A DNA stretch of 43,687 nucleotides, from the NCBI GenBank assembly GCA_022509145.1, contig JAFLTX010000012.1, forward strand, positions 1 to 43,687. The letters are read 5' to 3'. The notes below the pieces were generated by a model, which was not told where the DNA came from, did no database searches, and saw nothing but the letters and a program-made list of their open reading frames with translations. The translations under genes were made by a program, and so were the position numbers. Shown here piece by piece: positions 16,606-25,027 of this stretch. The stretch is from Muribaculaceae bacterium. GTDB lineage: Bacteria; Bacteroidota; Bacteroidia; Bacteroidales; Muribaculaceae. Positions within the stretch are counted from its first letter, which is position 1, and every line of letters starts with the position of its first letter.

Positions 16606-18888
16606 ATGTTTTCGTTTAAACGATCGATTGTTACCATTTCAGCGCTTATGCTCGCCTTAGTGGTTAAGGCGACAGAAGCCGAAAAAGGAGACTCTATACC
16701 AGGCGCCTCTCTCCCCGAGGTAAATATAGTGGCCATCAAGCAGTCTTCATCTCTTGAAAATCAGCCGGTAAGCGCCACCGTTTTGGGTCGCACTCAAATC
16801 CAGCAAGACCGGATTTCCGACATCAAAAACATCTCGGACGTCGTGCCCAATTTCTTCATTCCCGTCTACGGATCGCGCATTACGTCTTCAATCTACGTCA
16901 GAGGTATCGGCGCAAGGATGGACCAGCCGTCGGTAGGGCTCACCATCGACAACATGCCGGTGCTCAACAAGGATGCCTACGACCTCTACCTGCCCGACAT
17001 TTCAGAAGTGGAGATGCTCAGAGGCCCGCAGTCGTCTCTCTACGGACGCAACACCATGACCGGCCTCATCAACATCCGCACCCTCTCGCCGTTCGCCTTT
17101 GACGGATGGCGACTTAAAGCAGCGCTCGACACCCGGCTCGGGTTCCAGCTCGCCGCCGGTTATTACCACGCTTTCTCCCGTAGGTTCGCACTCTCCGTCA
17201 ACGCCTCGATAGCCTCCGTAAAAGGCGACTTCAAGAACCAGTACAACGGGAGCGATGTAGGCAGCGAGAAGACCGGCAGCATACGCGTCAAGGCCGAATG
17301 GCGACCGACCGACGCACTGACAGTGCTCAACACTTTCTCCACCTCCATCTCCCGCCAATCGGGTTATGCCTATGAGAATGTTGCCTCGGGAGAAATCAAC
17401 TACAACGACACCTGTTTCTACCGCCGGTTCCTGCTTAACGATGCTCTGACACTCAACTACCGCTTCCCCACCTGGGAGGCAACCGGTGTTTTCTCCCTCC
17501 AGAGAATCGCCGACAACATGACCCTCGACCAGGACTTCCTACCCCTCTCCTACTTCACATTGACCCAGATGAAACAGGAGACCGACTTCACCGCCGAACT
17601 CCTGGCCCGGAGCACCACCACCGACAGGCTCTACAACTGGATGGGAGGCGTCTTCACATTCGTTCGTCATTTCGACATGCAGGCCCCCGTCACCTTCAAG
17701 CGCGACGGCATCTACAACCTCATCGAGCATTACCGCAACGATGCCAATCCGTATTATCCGATAATCTGGGACTCCGACCAGTTCCCGCTCAACAGTCTCT
17801 TCTCGTTCCCCTCTTTCAGCTTCGCTGCCTATCACGAGTCTACTTTCAAGGTGAACGATTTCACGTTCACAGGCGCCATACGTCTTGATTATGAACGCAC
17901 TGCATTGCATTTCCGCAGCTTCACCGACACACGCTACACCATCTACAGCAACCCCGGCGGCGACCTCTCTACCCCACAATCATCCTGGATTCCCCAACGA
18001 CAGGTAAATCTCGTGATCGACGACGCCGGCGACCTCTCAACCCATTTCCTCACCTTGCTCCCTAAAGTGAGCGTGCTCTATCGCCTCCCCTCCGAGCTTG
18101 GAAACGTATATGCCACTTTCGGGAAGGGCTACAAGGCCGGCGGCTACAACACGCAGATGTTCAGCGATGTACTGCAGCAGAAGCTGATGAGCTATATGGG
18201 GCTCAGTTCAAAATATGACGTGGACCAGGTTGTGAAATATAAACCGGAATATTGCTTCAACTATGAGGTCGGTTCACATCTCGACTTCCGGTCGCTTTCA
18301 AGCTCTTCCCTCCTGAATCTGCAATGCGACATCTCGCTTTTCTACATCGACTGCCGCGACCAGCAGCTCACCACATTCCCCGACGGTAACACCACCGGCC
18401 GCATAATGACCAACGCCGGGCGCACCCGCAGTTTCGGCGGTGAGTTGTCAGTGCGGTGGAGACCTTATTCTCCCTTCGAATTCATTGGCAATTACGGCTT
18501 TACGAATGCTCGATTCCTTGAGTATGACGACGGGAAGCAGGATTATGCGGGGAAACGGGTCCCCTACGCGCCTTCAAACACACTTTTCCTCCAGGCGCTT
18601 TATACCCTTCAGAATTCCCGACTTAAAAATAAAAGTATTATCTTTGACGTGAATTTGCGGAGCGCCGGCAACATCTACTGGAACGAAGCAAACTCGATTT
18701 CCCAGCCGTTCTATTCCCTGCTCGGAGCCTCCGTTACGCTGAAAGCGCCGAAATGGGAGTTGCAGGTGTGGGGACGAAATCTCACATCGACAAAATATTA
18801 CACGTTCTATTTCATGTCGATTGGGAATGAATTTCTTCAAAGAGGTCCCGGTGTAAGAGCCGGTATTGACTTCAACTTATATATTTGA
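16606..18888 (+). CDS. TonB-dependent outer membrane receptor
   Basis: A 760-residue outer membrane receptor that would import a ligand using TonB energy. A signal peptide (about residues 1-24, MFSFKRSIVTISALMLALVV) is followed by a short segment ASLPEVNIVAI that serves as TonB box. The plug domain comes next (QPVSATVLGRTQIQQDRISD, SSIYVRGIGARMDQP, VEMLRGPQSSLYGRNTMTG), then a beta-barrel of about 600 residues. There is no carboxypeptidase-like N-terminal domain, unlike SusC-type receptors, so it resembles siderophore/vitamin-type receptors. The ATG at 16606 is chosen over a TTG at 16588, which lies upstream of the -7 box's expected transcription start. The gene is followed after 18 bp by a surface lipoprotein gene, its probable partner. 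Ligand unknown. Confidence 0.92.
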   Translation: MFSFKRSIVTISALMLALVVKATEAEKGDSIPGASLPEVNIVAIKQSSSLENQPVSATVLGRTQIQQDRISDIKNISDVVPNFFIPVYGSRITSSIYVRGIGARMDQPSVGLTIDNMPVLNKDAYDLYLPDISEVEMLRGPQSSLYGRNTMTGLINIRTLSPFAFDGWRLKAALDTRLGFQLAAGYYHAFSRRFALSVNASIASVKGDFKNQYNGSDVGSEKTGSIRVKAEWRPTDALTVLNTFSTSISRQSGYAYENVASGEINYNDTCFYRRFLLNDALTLNYRFPTWEATGVFSLQRIADNMTLDQDFLPLSYFTLTQMKQETDFTAELLARSTTTDRLYNWMGGVFTFVRHFDMQAPVTFKRDGIYNLIEHYRNDANPYYPIIWDSDQFPLNSLFSFPSFSFAAYHESTFKVNDFTFTGAIRLDYERTALHFRSFTDTRYTIYSNPGGDLSTPQSSWIPQRQVNLVIDDAGDLSTHFLTLLPKVSVLYRLPSELGNVYATFGKGYKAGGYNTQMFSDVLQQKLMSYMGLSSKYDVDQVVKYKPEYCFNYEVGSHLDFRSLSSSSLLNLQCDISLFYIDCRDQQLTTFPDGNTTGRIMTNAGRTRSFGGELSVRWRPYSPFEFIGNYGFTNARFLEYDDGKQDYAGKRVPYAPSNTLFLQALYTLQNSRLKNKSIIFDVNLRSAGNIYWNEANSISQPFYSLLGASVTLKAPKWELQVWGRNLTSTKYYTFYFMSIGNEFLQRGPGVRAGIDFNLYI

Positions 18889-18906
18889 AAACTAATAATT
18901 TAAATT

Positions 18907-19827
18907 ATGAAACTTATTAAACTTTCAGTTCTGTCTCTCCTCTTCGCGACGATTGCCACTTCCTGCAATCTCGACAATGACGACAATTATGTGTCTAACA
19001 CGTTCTCGTGCTGCAACCTCGTCACCGATGCATCGGGCAACAGCTACGTTTCAGACGGCAGCTACAAAGCCACTTTCTATCTCGACAACGGCCTGATCGA
19101 CATCTCAACAGCCGCCCTCGACATCGCCGGTAAGGAATACAGCTTCAATAGCGACAAGATGAAAGTCACCACCAAATATTACTCTGTACCCTGGACCAGC
19201 AGTCCCGCCGACATCTCTTCTTTCTCAGGCGGTTATGCTTCGGGTGCAATCTCAGTTTCAGATTTAAGCGGCAATCTCAGCTCGCTGGTTTATCTCGTCA
19301 ACACCAACAATCCTATCAACAACCTCTATCCCTTCGTTGGCAGGGTGGCCGTTTCGCTCAACTATAAGGTGAACGACACTTACACCGTCAAGACTTTTAT
19401 GCCTGAATCGGTTTATTCCGGCACCACCGTCATTACCGACGACAGCGGCACCTTCCCCGAATTTACCAGCGAAAGTACACTCTATCGCGTTATTTTCAGC
19501 TCTGACCGTCAGAAAGCCGACCTGATCATCTACAACGCTAAGTTCGCGCAGATGATGCCGGAGATCAACTTCCTTGTAAAGGATCTGCAGGTGCAGTACA
19601 ACAACGGCTCCTACACCATCTCCATCCCCGCGGGCCAAAGCATCAATCCTTCGACTTACGAGGGTGACGGCCTCACCGAGAACCCCAACTACCCCTTCAC
19701 ATCGCTTGAACTGCGTCCCATCGACTCCGCTCTCACAAAGGTGGATATCGACTTCAAGATCTCGGTTCGCGGAATGCCGTTCACCTGCCGCTTCACCGGC
19801 TCCTCCCAATACCCCGTAAACGACTAA
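18907..19827 (+). CDS. Surface-type lipoprotein of unknown family, partner of TonB receptor
   Basis: A 306-residue lipoprotein. Signal peptide II ends at TSC with the acylated cysteine at residue 20. The following NLDNDDN is acidic, the pattern that directs Bacteroidetes lipoproteins to the outer face of the outer membrane. The mature chain is beta-rich, with many Tyr/Ser/Thr/Asn residues and an adjacent cysteine pair at 35-36 (TFSCCNLV). I do not recognise the family; it is not a SusD protein (no TPR-like helices). Position 18 bp after a TonB-dependent receptor and before a strong terminator suggests that the two form a binding-protein/transporter pair. The ligand cannot be inferred. Confidence 0.8.
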   Translation: MKLIKLSVLSLLFATIATSCNLDNDDNYVSNTFSCCNLVTDASGNSYVSDGSYKATFYLDNGLIDISTAALDIAGKEYSFNSDKMKVTTKYYSVPWTSSPADISSFSGGYASGAISVSDLSGNLSSLVYLVNTNNPINNLYPFVGRVAVSLNYKVNDTYTVKTFMPESVYSGTTVITDDSGTFPEFTSESTLYRVIFSSDRQKADLIIYNAKFAQMMPEINFLVKDLQVQYNNGSYTISIPAGQSINPSTYEGDGLTENPNYPFTSLELRPIDSALTKVDIDFKISVRGMPFTCRFTGSSQYPVND

Positions 19828-19863
19828 TCCGCACGGAAGCCCTCCGGATACAAATACTACCAA

Positions 19864-19891
19864 AAAGGCTGCGCTTTTGGGCGCAGCCTTT
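19864..19891. terminator. Bidirectional intrinsic terminator
   Basis: AAAGGCTGCGC and GCGCAGCCTTT form a perfect 11-bp stem around TTTTGG. On the minus strand the stem is followed by a T5 run, on the plus strand by TTTC. It lies between the ends of the lipoprotein gene (+) and the 83-residue protein gene (-). Confidence 0.8.
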
Positions 19892-19913
19892 CAATCAAAT
19901 CAGCTTTCTCTTT

Positions 19914-20165
19914 CTATACTATCAGCTTGAGATTCCCGTGTGCATTGATCCTGTATCGGTGTGAAACACCTATGGTGAGATTTGACACCTCGAAGGCGCA
20001 ATCTTCCGGGTTTACGTTCAGGCCGGCCTTTTGAAGCGTATCGTCGATGGCCGCTTGAATGTTGTGATAACCATTTCCGGTTGATTCATAAAGGTTTGAG
20101 CCTTCGGGACCATAGACGGTTACTTTCACCTCATTCCCCTCTCTTAAAAAATCTGCCTTTTCCAT
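19914..20165 (-). CDS. Small conserved-looking protein of unknown function
   Basis: An 83-residue cytoplasmic protein without signal peptide or membrane segment. It begins MEKADFLREGNEVKVTVYGP and looks like an alpha-beta fold: two N-terminal strands, a helix (YHNIQAAIDDTLQKAGL), then strands ending in SHRYRINAHGNLKLIV. There is one cysteine (EDCAFEV). Codon use and composition match the neighbours, and a terminator lies just after the stop, which supports a real gene. I do not recognise the family. An inverted repeat lies about 40 bp upstream and may regulate it. Confidence 0.7.
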   Translation of the reverse strand: MEKADFLREGNEVKVTVYGPEGSNLYESTGNGYHNIQAAIDDTLQKAGLNVNPEDCAFEVSNLTIGVSHRYRINAHGNLKLIV

Positions 20166-20204
20166 AATTCTTCTGTTTTAAATTCCTTATTTTCGTTCTT
20201 TTCC

Positions 20205-20219
20205 GACCACAAAGTGGTC
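20205..20219. repeat. Inverted repeat GACCAC-AAA-GTGGTC
   Basis: A perfect 6-bp inverted repeat with a 3-bp spacer, 40 bp upstream of the 83-residue protein start, operator-like in size. The 10-mer CAAAGTGGTC recurs at 31450-31459 in another intergenic region. Confidence 0.4.
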
Positions 20220-20289
20220 ATTATATAAACATTTGAAATAAAGCTATAGTTTGCCACTTTCTGCAATGTTGTAAGATAATACATACTTT

Positions 20290-20324
20290 AAGGGCTGCAT
20301 CAATGTGATTTTGACGCAGCCCTT
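20290..20324 (-). terminator. Terminator after grpE-dnaJ
   Basis: AAGGGCTGC pairs with GCAGCCCTT, and beyond an A-C mismatch TCAA pairs with TTGA. It lies 18 bp past the dnaJ stop on the minus strand. The T-run is short (AAAG on the leaving side), so efficiency is uncertain. Confidence 0.6.
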
Positions 20325-20342
20325 GATTATTGGATGTTCTTT

Positions 20343-21536
20343 TTAATTTCCTTCTTTGGTGAAGATATGTCTCAACTTTGAGAATATCCGCTTTGATGTT
20401 GATTCCGTCGGAACCACATTGGGCTGACCCTTCAGGCTCTCGATTGCTGCCTGCTCGCCCGATGTGAGATTCTCCGGAACGTAAACCATCACATTCACCA
20501 GGATATCGCCTCTCTGCGAGCTGTGCAGCTTCGGCAGCCCTTTGCCGCGCAGGCGAAGCACCTTGCCGGGCTGAGTGCCGGCTGCTATCTTCAGTCGGGC
20601 GCGACCGTCGACGGTGGGCACCTCTGCCGTGCCGCCAAGTGCAGCTGTCGGGAAGTCGAGCATAAGGTTGTATATAAGATCTACTCCGTCGCGTATCAGT
20701 TCGTTGTTGGGTTCTTCCTGAATCACGATCTGAAGGTCGCCGCTCACGCCACCACCTTTCGGTGCATTACCTTTCCCACGCAGGGTGAGCACCTGTCCGT
20801 TCTCCACGCCGGGCGGAATGTGGAACGAAACGATCTCTTCTTTCTTCTCCACGCCGTCCTGGCAATGTGTGCATTTCTCGTGCACCGATTTACCCTCGCC
20901 GTTGCAATGCGGGCAAACGGTCTGCACTCTCTGTGCACCGAGGATTGTCTGCTGCACTCGGCTCACATAGCCGGTACCGCCGCACTGCTGGCAGGTGGTG
21001 AATGACGTTCCGTCTTTGGCGCCCGTGCCGCTGCACTGGGTGCAGGCAACCATACGGGGGATTTTCAGCTTCTTGTCCACGCCGTTCATCACGTCCTTGA
21101 GCGACACTTTCACGGTCACTCTCAGGTCGGAACCTTTGTTTACTTTCTTGCGTGGTGCGCCACCTGCCGCCCGGCCGTAGCTGCCGCGTCCGCCTGAGCC
21201 GAAGATGTCGCCGAAGATGTCGCCGAAATGGGTGAAGATATCTTCCATATCCATCCCGCCGGCGCCATAGTAGCCGTAGCTGGCGCCTCCGCCGCCACCA
21301 AACGGATTGCCGCCCATCGAATGACCGAACTGGTCATACTTCTGGCGCTTCTCCGAATCACTCAACACGTCGTAGGCTTCGGCGGCCTCCTTGAACTTCT
21401 CTTCGGCCTCCTTGTCGCCCGGATTCTTGTCGGGGTGATACTTGATGGCGAGCTTCCTGTACGCCTTCTTTATTTCGTCTGAAGTGGCTGTTTTCGGAAC
21501 TCCGAGCACTTCGTAATAATCTCTTTTCGATGCCAT
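20343..21536 (-). CDS. dnaJ: Chaperone protein DnaJ (Hsp40)
   Basis: A 397-residue class I J-protein that delivers unfolded clients to DnaK and triggers its ATPase. The J domain (residues 1-70) carries HPD at 34-36. A glycine/phenylalanine-rich region follows ([20 protein letters not shown]), then the zinc-finger domain with [24 protein letters not shown] and CTHCQDG. The fourth motif lacks the last glycine of CxxCxGxG, but its cysteines are intact. The C-terminal substrate-binding domains run from about residue 225 to 350. The gene lies 10 bp after grpE in the same operon, a frequent arrangement. dnaK is not in the window. Confidence 0.97.
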   Translation of the reverse strand: MASKRDYYEVLGVPKTATSDEIKKAYRKLAIKYHPDKNPGDKEAEEKFKEAAEAYDVLSDSEKRQKYDQFGHSMGGNPFGGGGGASYGYYGAGGMDMEDIFTHFGDIFGDIFGSGGRGSYGRAAGGAPRKKVNKGSDLRVTVKVSLKDVMNGVDKKLKIPRMVACTQCSGTGAKDGTSFTTCQQCGGTGYVSRVQQTILGAQRVQTVCPHCNGEGKSVHEKCTHCQDGVEKKEEIVSFHIPPGVENGQVLTLRGKGNAPKGGGVSGDLQIVIQEEPNNELIRDGVDLIYNLMLDFPTAALGGTAEVPTVDGRARLKIAAGTQPGKVLRLRGKGLPKLHSSQRGDILVNVMVYVPENLTSGEQAAIESLKGQPNVVPTESTSKRIFSKLRHIFTKEGN

Positions 21537-21546
21537 GGCAATATCA

Positions 21547-22173
21547 TTATTGACCTACCACCACTCTTGCGTGCCGAAGCACTTTGTCGTTGATGGTATA
21601 TCCTTTCTCTATGGTGTCTAATATTTTACCCTTCTTATCCTCATCCTGCACGGGAACTGCTGTGATGGCCTCGTGGCGGTCGGGGTTGAAGGTGTCGTCG
21701 TTCTCATCGTAGGCTTTCACTCCGTTGGCCTCCATAAACTTTATCAGCTTATTGTAGGTGAGCACCTCCCCTTCGCGAACCGACGCAACATCCGTTGCCG
21801 ATTCCGAAGCTTTGATGCCTCTCTCCATATCGTCGACAATCGGGAGAAGACCTTTGAACACTTTCTCGCCGGCATTCTTGATAATCTCAGACTTCTCCTT
21901 TAAGGTGCGTTTTCTGAAATTGTCAAACTCTGCCATCAGAAAAAGATATTCCTTCTTCTCCTTCTCGAGCTGAGCCTTGAGATCTTCAACCTCCTTTTCG
22001 AGGGAAAGCTCTTCCTGCGGGGCTTCCTCCGAAGGCTGCGCATCGGCAACTTCGTCGCCGTCTTCCACTGCGTCGAAATTGTCTACTACCTCTACATTTT
22101 CGTTCTCCTGTGCGTCAGGAGCGGGTTGGTTATTTTCAGGTTTGTTATTAAACCGTTTCTTATTCTTATTCAT
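21547..22173 (-). CDS. grpE: Nucleotide exchange factor GrpE
   Basis: A 208-residue homodimeric exchange factor that releases ADP from DnaK. The first 70 residues are disordered and acidic (many Glu, Asp, Gln, Asn, Pro). A long coiled coil at about residues 55-110 ([32 protein letters not shown]) mediates dimerisation. The C-terminal beta wing ends with the family signature [12 protein letters not shown] and [16 protein letters not shown]. It is the promoter-proximal gene of the grpE-dnaJ pair. The upstream region is AT-rich, but I do not see a clean -7/-33 pair or a CIRCE-type repeat. Confidence 0.97.
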   Translation of the reverse strand: MNKNKKRFNNKPENNQPAPDAQENENVEVVDNFDAVEDGDEVADAQPSEEAPQEELSLEKEVEDLKAQLEKEKKEYLFLMAEFDNFRKRTLKEKSEIIKNAGEKVFKGLLPIVDDMERGIKASESATDVASVREGEVLTYNKLIKFMEANGVKAYDENDDTFNPDRHEAITAVPVQDEDKKGKILDTIEKGYTINDKVLRHARVVVGQ

Positions 22174-22359
22174 AGTATTAAATTTTTAGTTACAAATTTT
22201 AAGCCAAAAAATGTTAAAAATGAAAGCTTTTATTGCAAAATCACAATTTTCACCTTCTTTTCCTCCATTTTTCTTTAATAATCCCTTGTTTACTAATCTA
22301 ACATTCCAACCCCCTATATAGTTTTCCATCCCCCCCACAATTCCCCTTCCCGAGGCATC

Positions 22360-22389
22360 TCGTGGGCCGACCACGGGCGGCCCCTACGT
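22360..22389. repeat. GC-rich palindromic element, GTAGGGGCC type
   Basis: GGGCCG (22364-22369) and CGGCCC (22378-22383) form a 6-bp stem around ACCACGGG. Read on the minus strand the element starts ACGTAGGGGCCGCCCGTGG, which resembles the GTAGGGGC-type interspersed palindromes seen in intergenic regions of many gut bacteria. Only one copy is in the window. Confidence 0.4.
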
Positions 22390-22458
22390 CAGGCGTGTAG
22401 CCAGTTGGCAAGTTCAAATGCCCTTCGTGCTTTCCGGAAATCTTTTTAAGGTTTGTCT

Positions 22459-22518
22459 CCGGGTGCAGATCCGGGTGCAAATCCAGGGGCAAATCCGGGT
22501 GCAAATCCTGGTGTAAAA
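22459..22518 (+). repeat. Five 12-bp tandem repeats upstream of ispE
   Basis: Five units of consensus CCGGGTGCAAAT (22459-22470, 22471-22482, 22483-22494, 22495-22506, 22507-22518). Units 2 and 4 are identical; units 1, 3 and 5 differ at one to a few bases. The unit is a multiple of three and stays in frame with ispE, reading Pro-Gly-Ala-Asn/Asp. Confidence 0.9.
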
Positions 22519-22553
22519 AAACGGGCGCCCATCTTCGGTTGGATTTTTCTTAT

Positions 22554-22561
22554 TAATTTTG
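22554..22561 (+). promoter_or_regulatory. -7 element of ispE, very close to start
   Basis: TAATTTTG is an exact -7 match 8 bp before the ATG at 22570, which predicts a leader of a few bases at most. There is no convincing -33 box. It also argues that the start is at 22570 and not at the upstream in-frame TTG. Confidence 0.45.
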
Positions 22562-22569
22562 CAACCAAG

Positions 22570-23457
22570 ATGATTCGGTTTGTAAATGCAAAGCTTAATT
22601 TAGGGCTCAACGTTGTGACCCGACGTCCCGACGGCTACCACGAGCTTGAAACGCTTTTCTACCCTGTCGGCCTCTACAACGGCACACCCGAAAATGCCAC
22701 CCCCTTTTGCGATATCCTGGAGGTCTCGGAGCTCCCGGATTCCGACGCCGACCGTTTCTCCTTCAGCGGAAGAACCATCTACTGCCCGATTGAAAACAAT
22801 CTTTGCTACAAAGCCTTATCCGTTTTCAGAACAGCCCTTGGCGACAATCCCGAAGCCAATCGACGCTTTAAAATCTCGCTTTACAAAGCGATCCCCGACG
22901 GCGCCGGGCTCGGTGGCGGCAGCGCCGATGCCACTTTCGTTTTAAAGGAACTGAACGCTCTCTGTGGCACTCCTTTCAGCAACGACACCCTCGCCGATAT
23001 GGCGCTTAAACTGGGAGCCGATTGCCCGTTTTTCATCGAAAATACTCCCGCATTCGCCAAAGGTGTCGGGGAGAAACTCCAACCCGTTTCTCTATCATTA
23101 GCAGGGATGTGGACCGTCATCATCAAGCCTCCGGTCTACGTTTCCACGCGTGAAGCTTTCAAGGGTATAACACCCGCTCCTCCTGCACGATCGATACTTG
23201 AAATCATCTCCTTACCCGTAGCTGAGTGGCAGGCAGCGGGCCTGATTAATGACTTCGAAGCCGGTATCTTCGCATTGCATCCGCACCTGAAAGAACTGAA
23301 AGCCGTTCTTTACGACGGCGGAGCCCTCTACGCCTCGATGTCGGGAAGCGGTTCCTCCCTCTTCGGCATCTTCAGCACTCGCGAATCCGCCGAGCGCCTG
23401 TATGCCGACCTCGCGGCTCGAATTCCCGACTGCGAAACCTTCCTTTGCAAACTCTGA
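22570..23457 (+). CDS. ispE: 4-diphosphocytidyl-2-C-methyl-D-erythritol kinase
   Basis: A 295-residue GHMP kinase that phosphorylates CDP-methylerythritol in the non-mevalonate isoprenoid pathway. The N-terminus NAKLNLGLNVVTRRPDGYHE carries the substrate-binding residues and a catalytic lysine. The ATP-binding glycine loop is PDGAGLGGGSADATF near residue 111, followed by the catalytic aspartate in KLGADCPFF. The third GHMP motif is MSGSGSSLFGIF near 297-bp from the end. The ATG at 22570 is preferred: a TTG at 22453 would add 39 residues made largely of Pro-Gly-Ala-Asn repeats, foreign to the family. Other MEP-pathway genes are not nearby. Confidence 0.95.
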   Translation: MIRFVNAKLNLGLNVVTRRPDGYHELETLFYPVGLYNGTPENATPFCDILEVSELPDSDADRFSFSGRTIYCPIENNLCYKALSVFRTALGDNPEANRRFKISLYKAIPDGAGLGGGSADATFVLKELNALCGTPFSNDTLADMALKLGADCPFFIENTPAFAKGVGEKLQPVSLSLAGMWTVIIKPPVYVSTREAFKGITPAPPARSILEIISLPVAEWQAAGLINDFEAGIFALHPHLKELKAVLYDGGALYASMSGSGSSLFGIFSTRESAERLYADLAARIPDCETFLCKL

Positions 23458-23537
23458 CGCGGCCTCTTTTTCGGCAAGCATTTAGAGGTTTATCTCATTT
23501 TTATCGCTTTTCATCTCAGTCTTACCATTTTTTTTGC

Positions 23538-23545
23538 TAAATTTG
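23538..23545 (+). promoter_or_regulatory. -7 element of the DUF3822-rsmD operon
   Basis: TAAATTTG is an exact -7 match, 8 bp before the ATG at 23554, again predicting an almost leaderless transcript. It is preceded by a T8 run; there is no clear -33 box. Confidence 0.45.
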
Positions 23546-23553
23546 CAAGGTAT

Positions 23554-24372
23554 ATGGAAGGCGAAAAATTTAACGACAGAATTTCGGGCTTTACCGACAC
23601 AGGAGCGTGGAAACTTTTTATCTACATCTCCTCTACCGGCGTCTCGGCCCTGATGAAAAATGACTACGAGGAACGCCCCGAGCAGTTCAAGCTCTTCGAG
23701 CGCCAATGGTCGGAGAAAGAACCCGACATACTCAAGAACATCGAATCGGCCGTCTACGACAATCCTCGAATTCTCGACGACTTCTCCACCCACATCATCA
23801 TCGACACCGAGAAGACCCTTCTCGTGCCTTCCGAACTCGTTGAGGATGACGAGTTTGAGCCCGAAATGTTCACGGAGATTTATCCCACCGACGAGGGAGA
23901 AATATTTATGGACCACGGCAAACAGTTCACAGTGCTCTACACCCTCGTTCCCGGCCTGAAATCCTTTCTGGCCCGCACGCTCCCCGGCTCCAAAATCTCG
24001 TCGGCACTGACGGTGATAAACAATTTCATCACAAAGACTTACACCAACCGCGAGGCCCGTTGTTACGGTCTTTCTCACGGCGACGACCTCTACACGCTCC
24101 TCTATGCCGAGGGAGAGCTCCTCTGCGCTTCCAAGCACACACATTGCTCCCCCGAAGACACCCTCTATTGGATATGCCTACCCTGTGAGGCCTACGGGAG
24201 AAAGAAGGAGGAAATCAAGGTGAGGGTAATCGGGTCGGAAAACTATTTCCGGTTCGTCTCCGAGTCGCTCTCCTCGCAGGTAAAGAAGGTGAAGCTGATC
24301 TCGCCGGCGTTGTATGAGAACGAGACTGAGTTGCGCGCCATCTTAGCCCTACATACAAACAAACAGCTCTGA
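23554..24372 (+). CDS. DUF3822 family protein
   Basis: A 272-residue cytoplasmic protein of the Bacteroidetes-specific DUF3822 family, which is characteristically encoded directly before rsmD; here only one base separates the two genes. Family members have an actin-like/ASKHA-type layout by prediction, but no biochemical role is established that I know of. Visible features are THIIIDTEKTLLVPSELVE (a strand-rich first half), HGKQFTVLYTLVPGLKSFLA, and a C-terminal half with NREARCYGLSHGDDLYTLLY. There is no signal peptide. The strict coupling with rsmD suggests a link to ribosome assembly or rRNA modification, which is inference. Confidence 0.82.
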   Translation: MEGEKFNDRISGFTDTGAWKLFIYISSTGVSALMKNDYEERPEQFKLFERQWSEKEPDILKNIESAVYDNPRILDDFSTHIIIDTEKTLLVPSELVEDDEFEPEMFTEIYPTDEGEIFMDHGKQFTVLYTLVPGLKSFLARTLPGSKISSALTVINNFITKTYTNREARCYGLSHGDDLYTLLYAEGELLCASKHTHCSPEDTLYWICLPCEAYGRKKEEIKVRVIGSENYFRFVSESLSSQVKKVKLISPALYENETELRAILALHTNKQL

Positions 24373-24373
24373 G

Positions 24374-24958
24374 ATGAGAATCATACGAGGAAAATACGGC
24401 CGCAGACGCTTCGACGTTCCCCACAACATCACGGCGCGTCCCACCACCGATTTTGCCCGCGAAAACATCTTCAACGTCATTGAAAATCTCGTTGACCTCG
24501 AGGGGAAAACGGCGCTCGACCTCTTTGCCGGCACAGGCGCCGTGAGCTATGAATTCCTCTCGCGCGAGTGCGCCTCGGTTACAGCCGTGGAGAAGAGCTC
24601 CACACAGCTTGCTTTCATCCATAAGGTGAAGGGATTGCTCAAAGACGAGAATCTGAAGATAATCCGTGCCGACGTCTTTAAATTCATAGCCACGGCCTCG
24701 TCAAGCTACGACATCATCTTCGCCGATCCTCCTTACGACCTTCCGCGCTTCGGCGAGATTCCCGAGCTCATCCTCAATTCACGGCTGGTTAAAGACGGCA
24801 CTCTGGTAATCATCGAGCATTCAGCCAAATACGACTTCTCGTCGCTCCCCCACTTCCTTGAGCACCGCGCCTACGGAAGCGTGAACTTCTCCATCTTCCG
24901 CATCGAAAGCCCGGAGCATGACGAAGCTGCTGACCAAGAGGAGGAGCAACGCGTTTGA
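24374..24958 (+). CDS. rsmD: 16S rRNA (guanine(966)-N(2))-methyltransferase RsmD
   Basis: A 194-residue SAM-dependent methyltransferase that modifies G966 of 16S rRNA. It begins MRIIRGKYGRRRFDVP, the usual RsmD N-terminus (RIIxGxxxGRxL type), followed by RPTTDFARENIFN. The SAM-binding motif I is ALDLFAGTGAVSYEFLSR near residue 50, and the catalytic NPPY-type motif is ADPPYDLP near 116. The last 15 residues are acidic and probably disordered. It is translationally coupled to DUF3822. About 70 bp later ribBA begins on the same strand and may be co-transcribed. Confidence 0.94.
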   Translation: MRIIRGKYGRRRFDVPHNITARPTTDFARENIFNVIENLVDLEGKTALDLFAGTGAVSYEFLSRECASVTAVEKSSTQLAFIHKVKGLLKDENLKIIRADVFKFIATASSSYDIIFADPPYDLPRFGEIPELILNSRLVKDGTLVIIEHSAKYDFSSLPHFLEHRAYGSVNFSIFRIESPEHDEAADQEEEQRV

Positions 24959-25027
24959 ATAAATCTAACCCCGAAAAACAGATAGGAACCATCCTGATAT
25001 ACAACTGAATCTAACCTACAGAAATAT

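Larger units (their letters stand above)
22174..22569. other. Intergenic region between grpE and ispE
   Basis: This 396-bp divergent spacer has three parts. 22174-22330 is AT-rich and should hold the grpE promoter, although no clear consensus boxes are visible. 22331-22440 is GC-rich and contains a palindromic element at 22360-22389. 22459-22518 holds five 12-bp tandem repeats, followed by the ispE -7 box. I find no gene in it. Confidence 0.6.

Noticed and set aside
22459-22518. CRISPR array from the tandem repeats
   Set aside because: The units are 12 bp, directly adjoining, with no spacers, and there are no cas genes.
22453-22569. TTG start for ispE that adds 39 residues
   Set aside because: The extension is mostly a short tandem repeat and lies upstream of the -7 box; the ATG at 22570 gives the family N-terminus.
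24959-25027. FMN riboswitch before ribBA
   Set aside because: The gap is 69 bp and lacks the conserved AGGGGCAG-type and other RFN elements.
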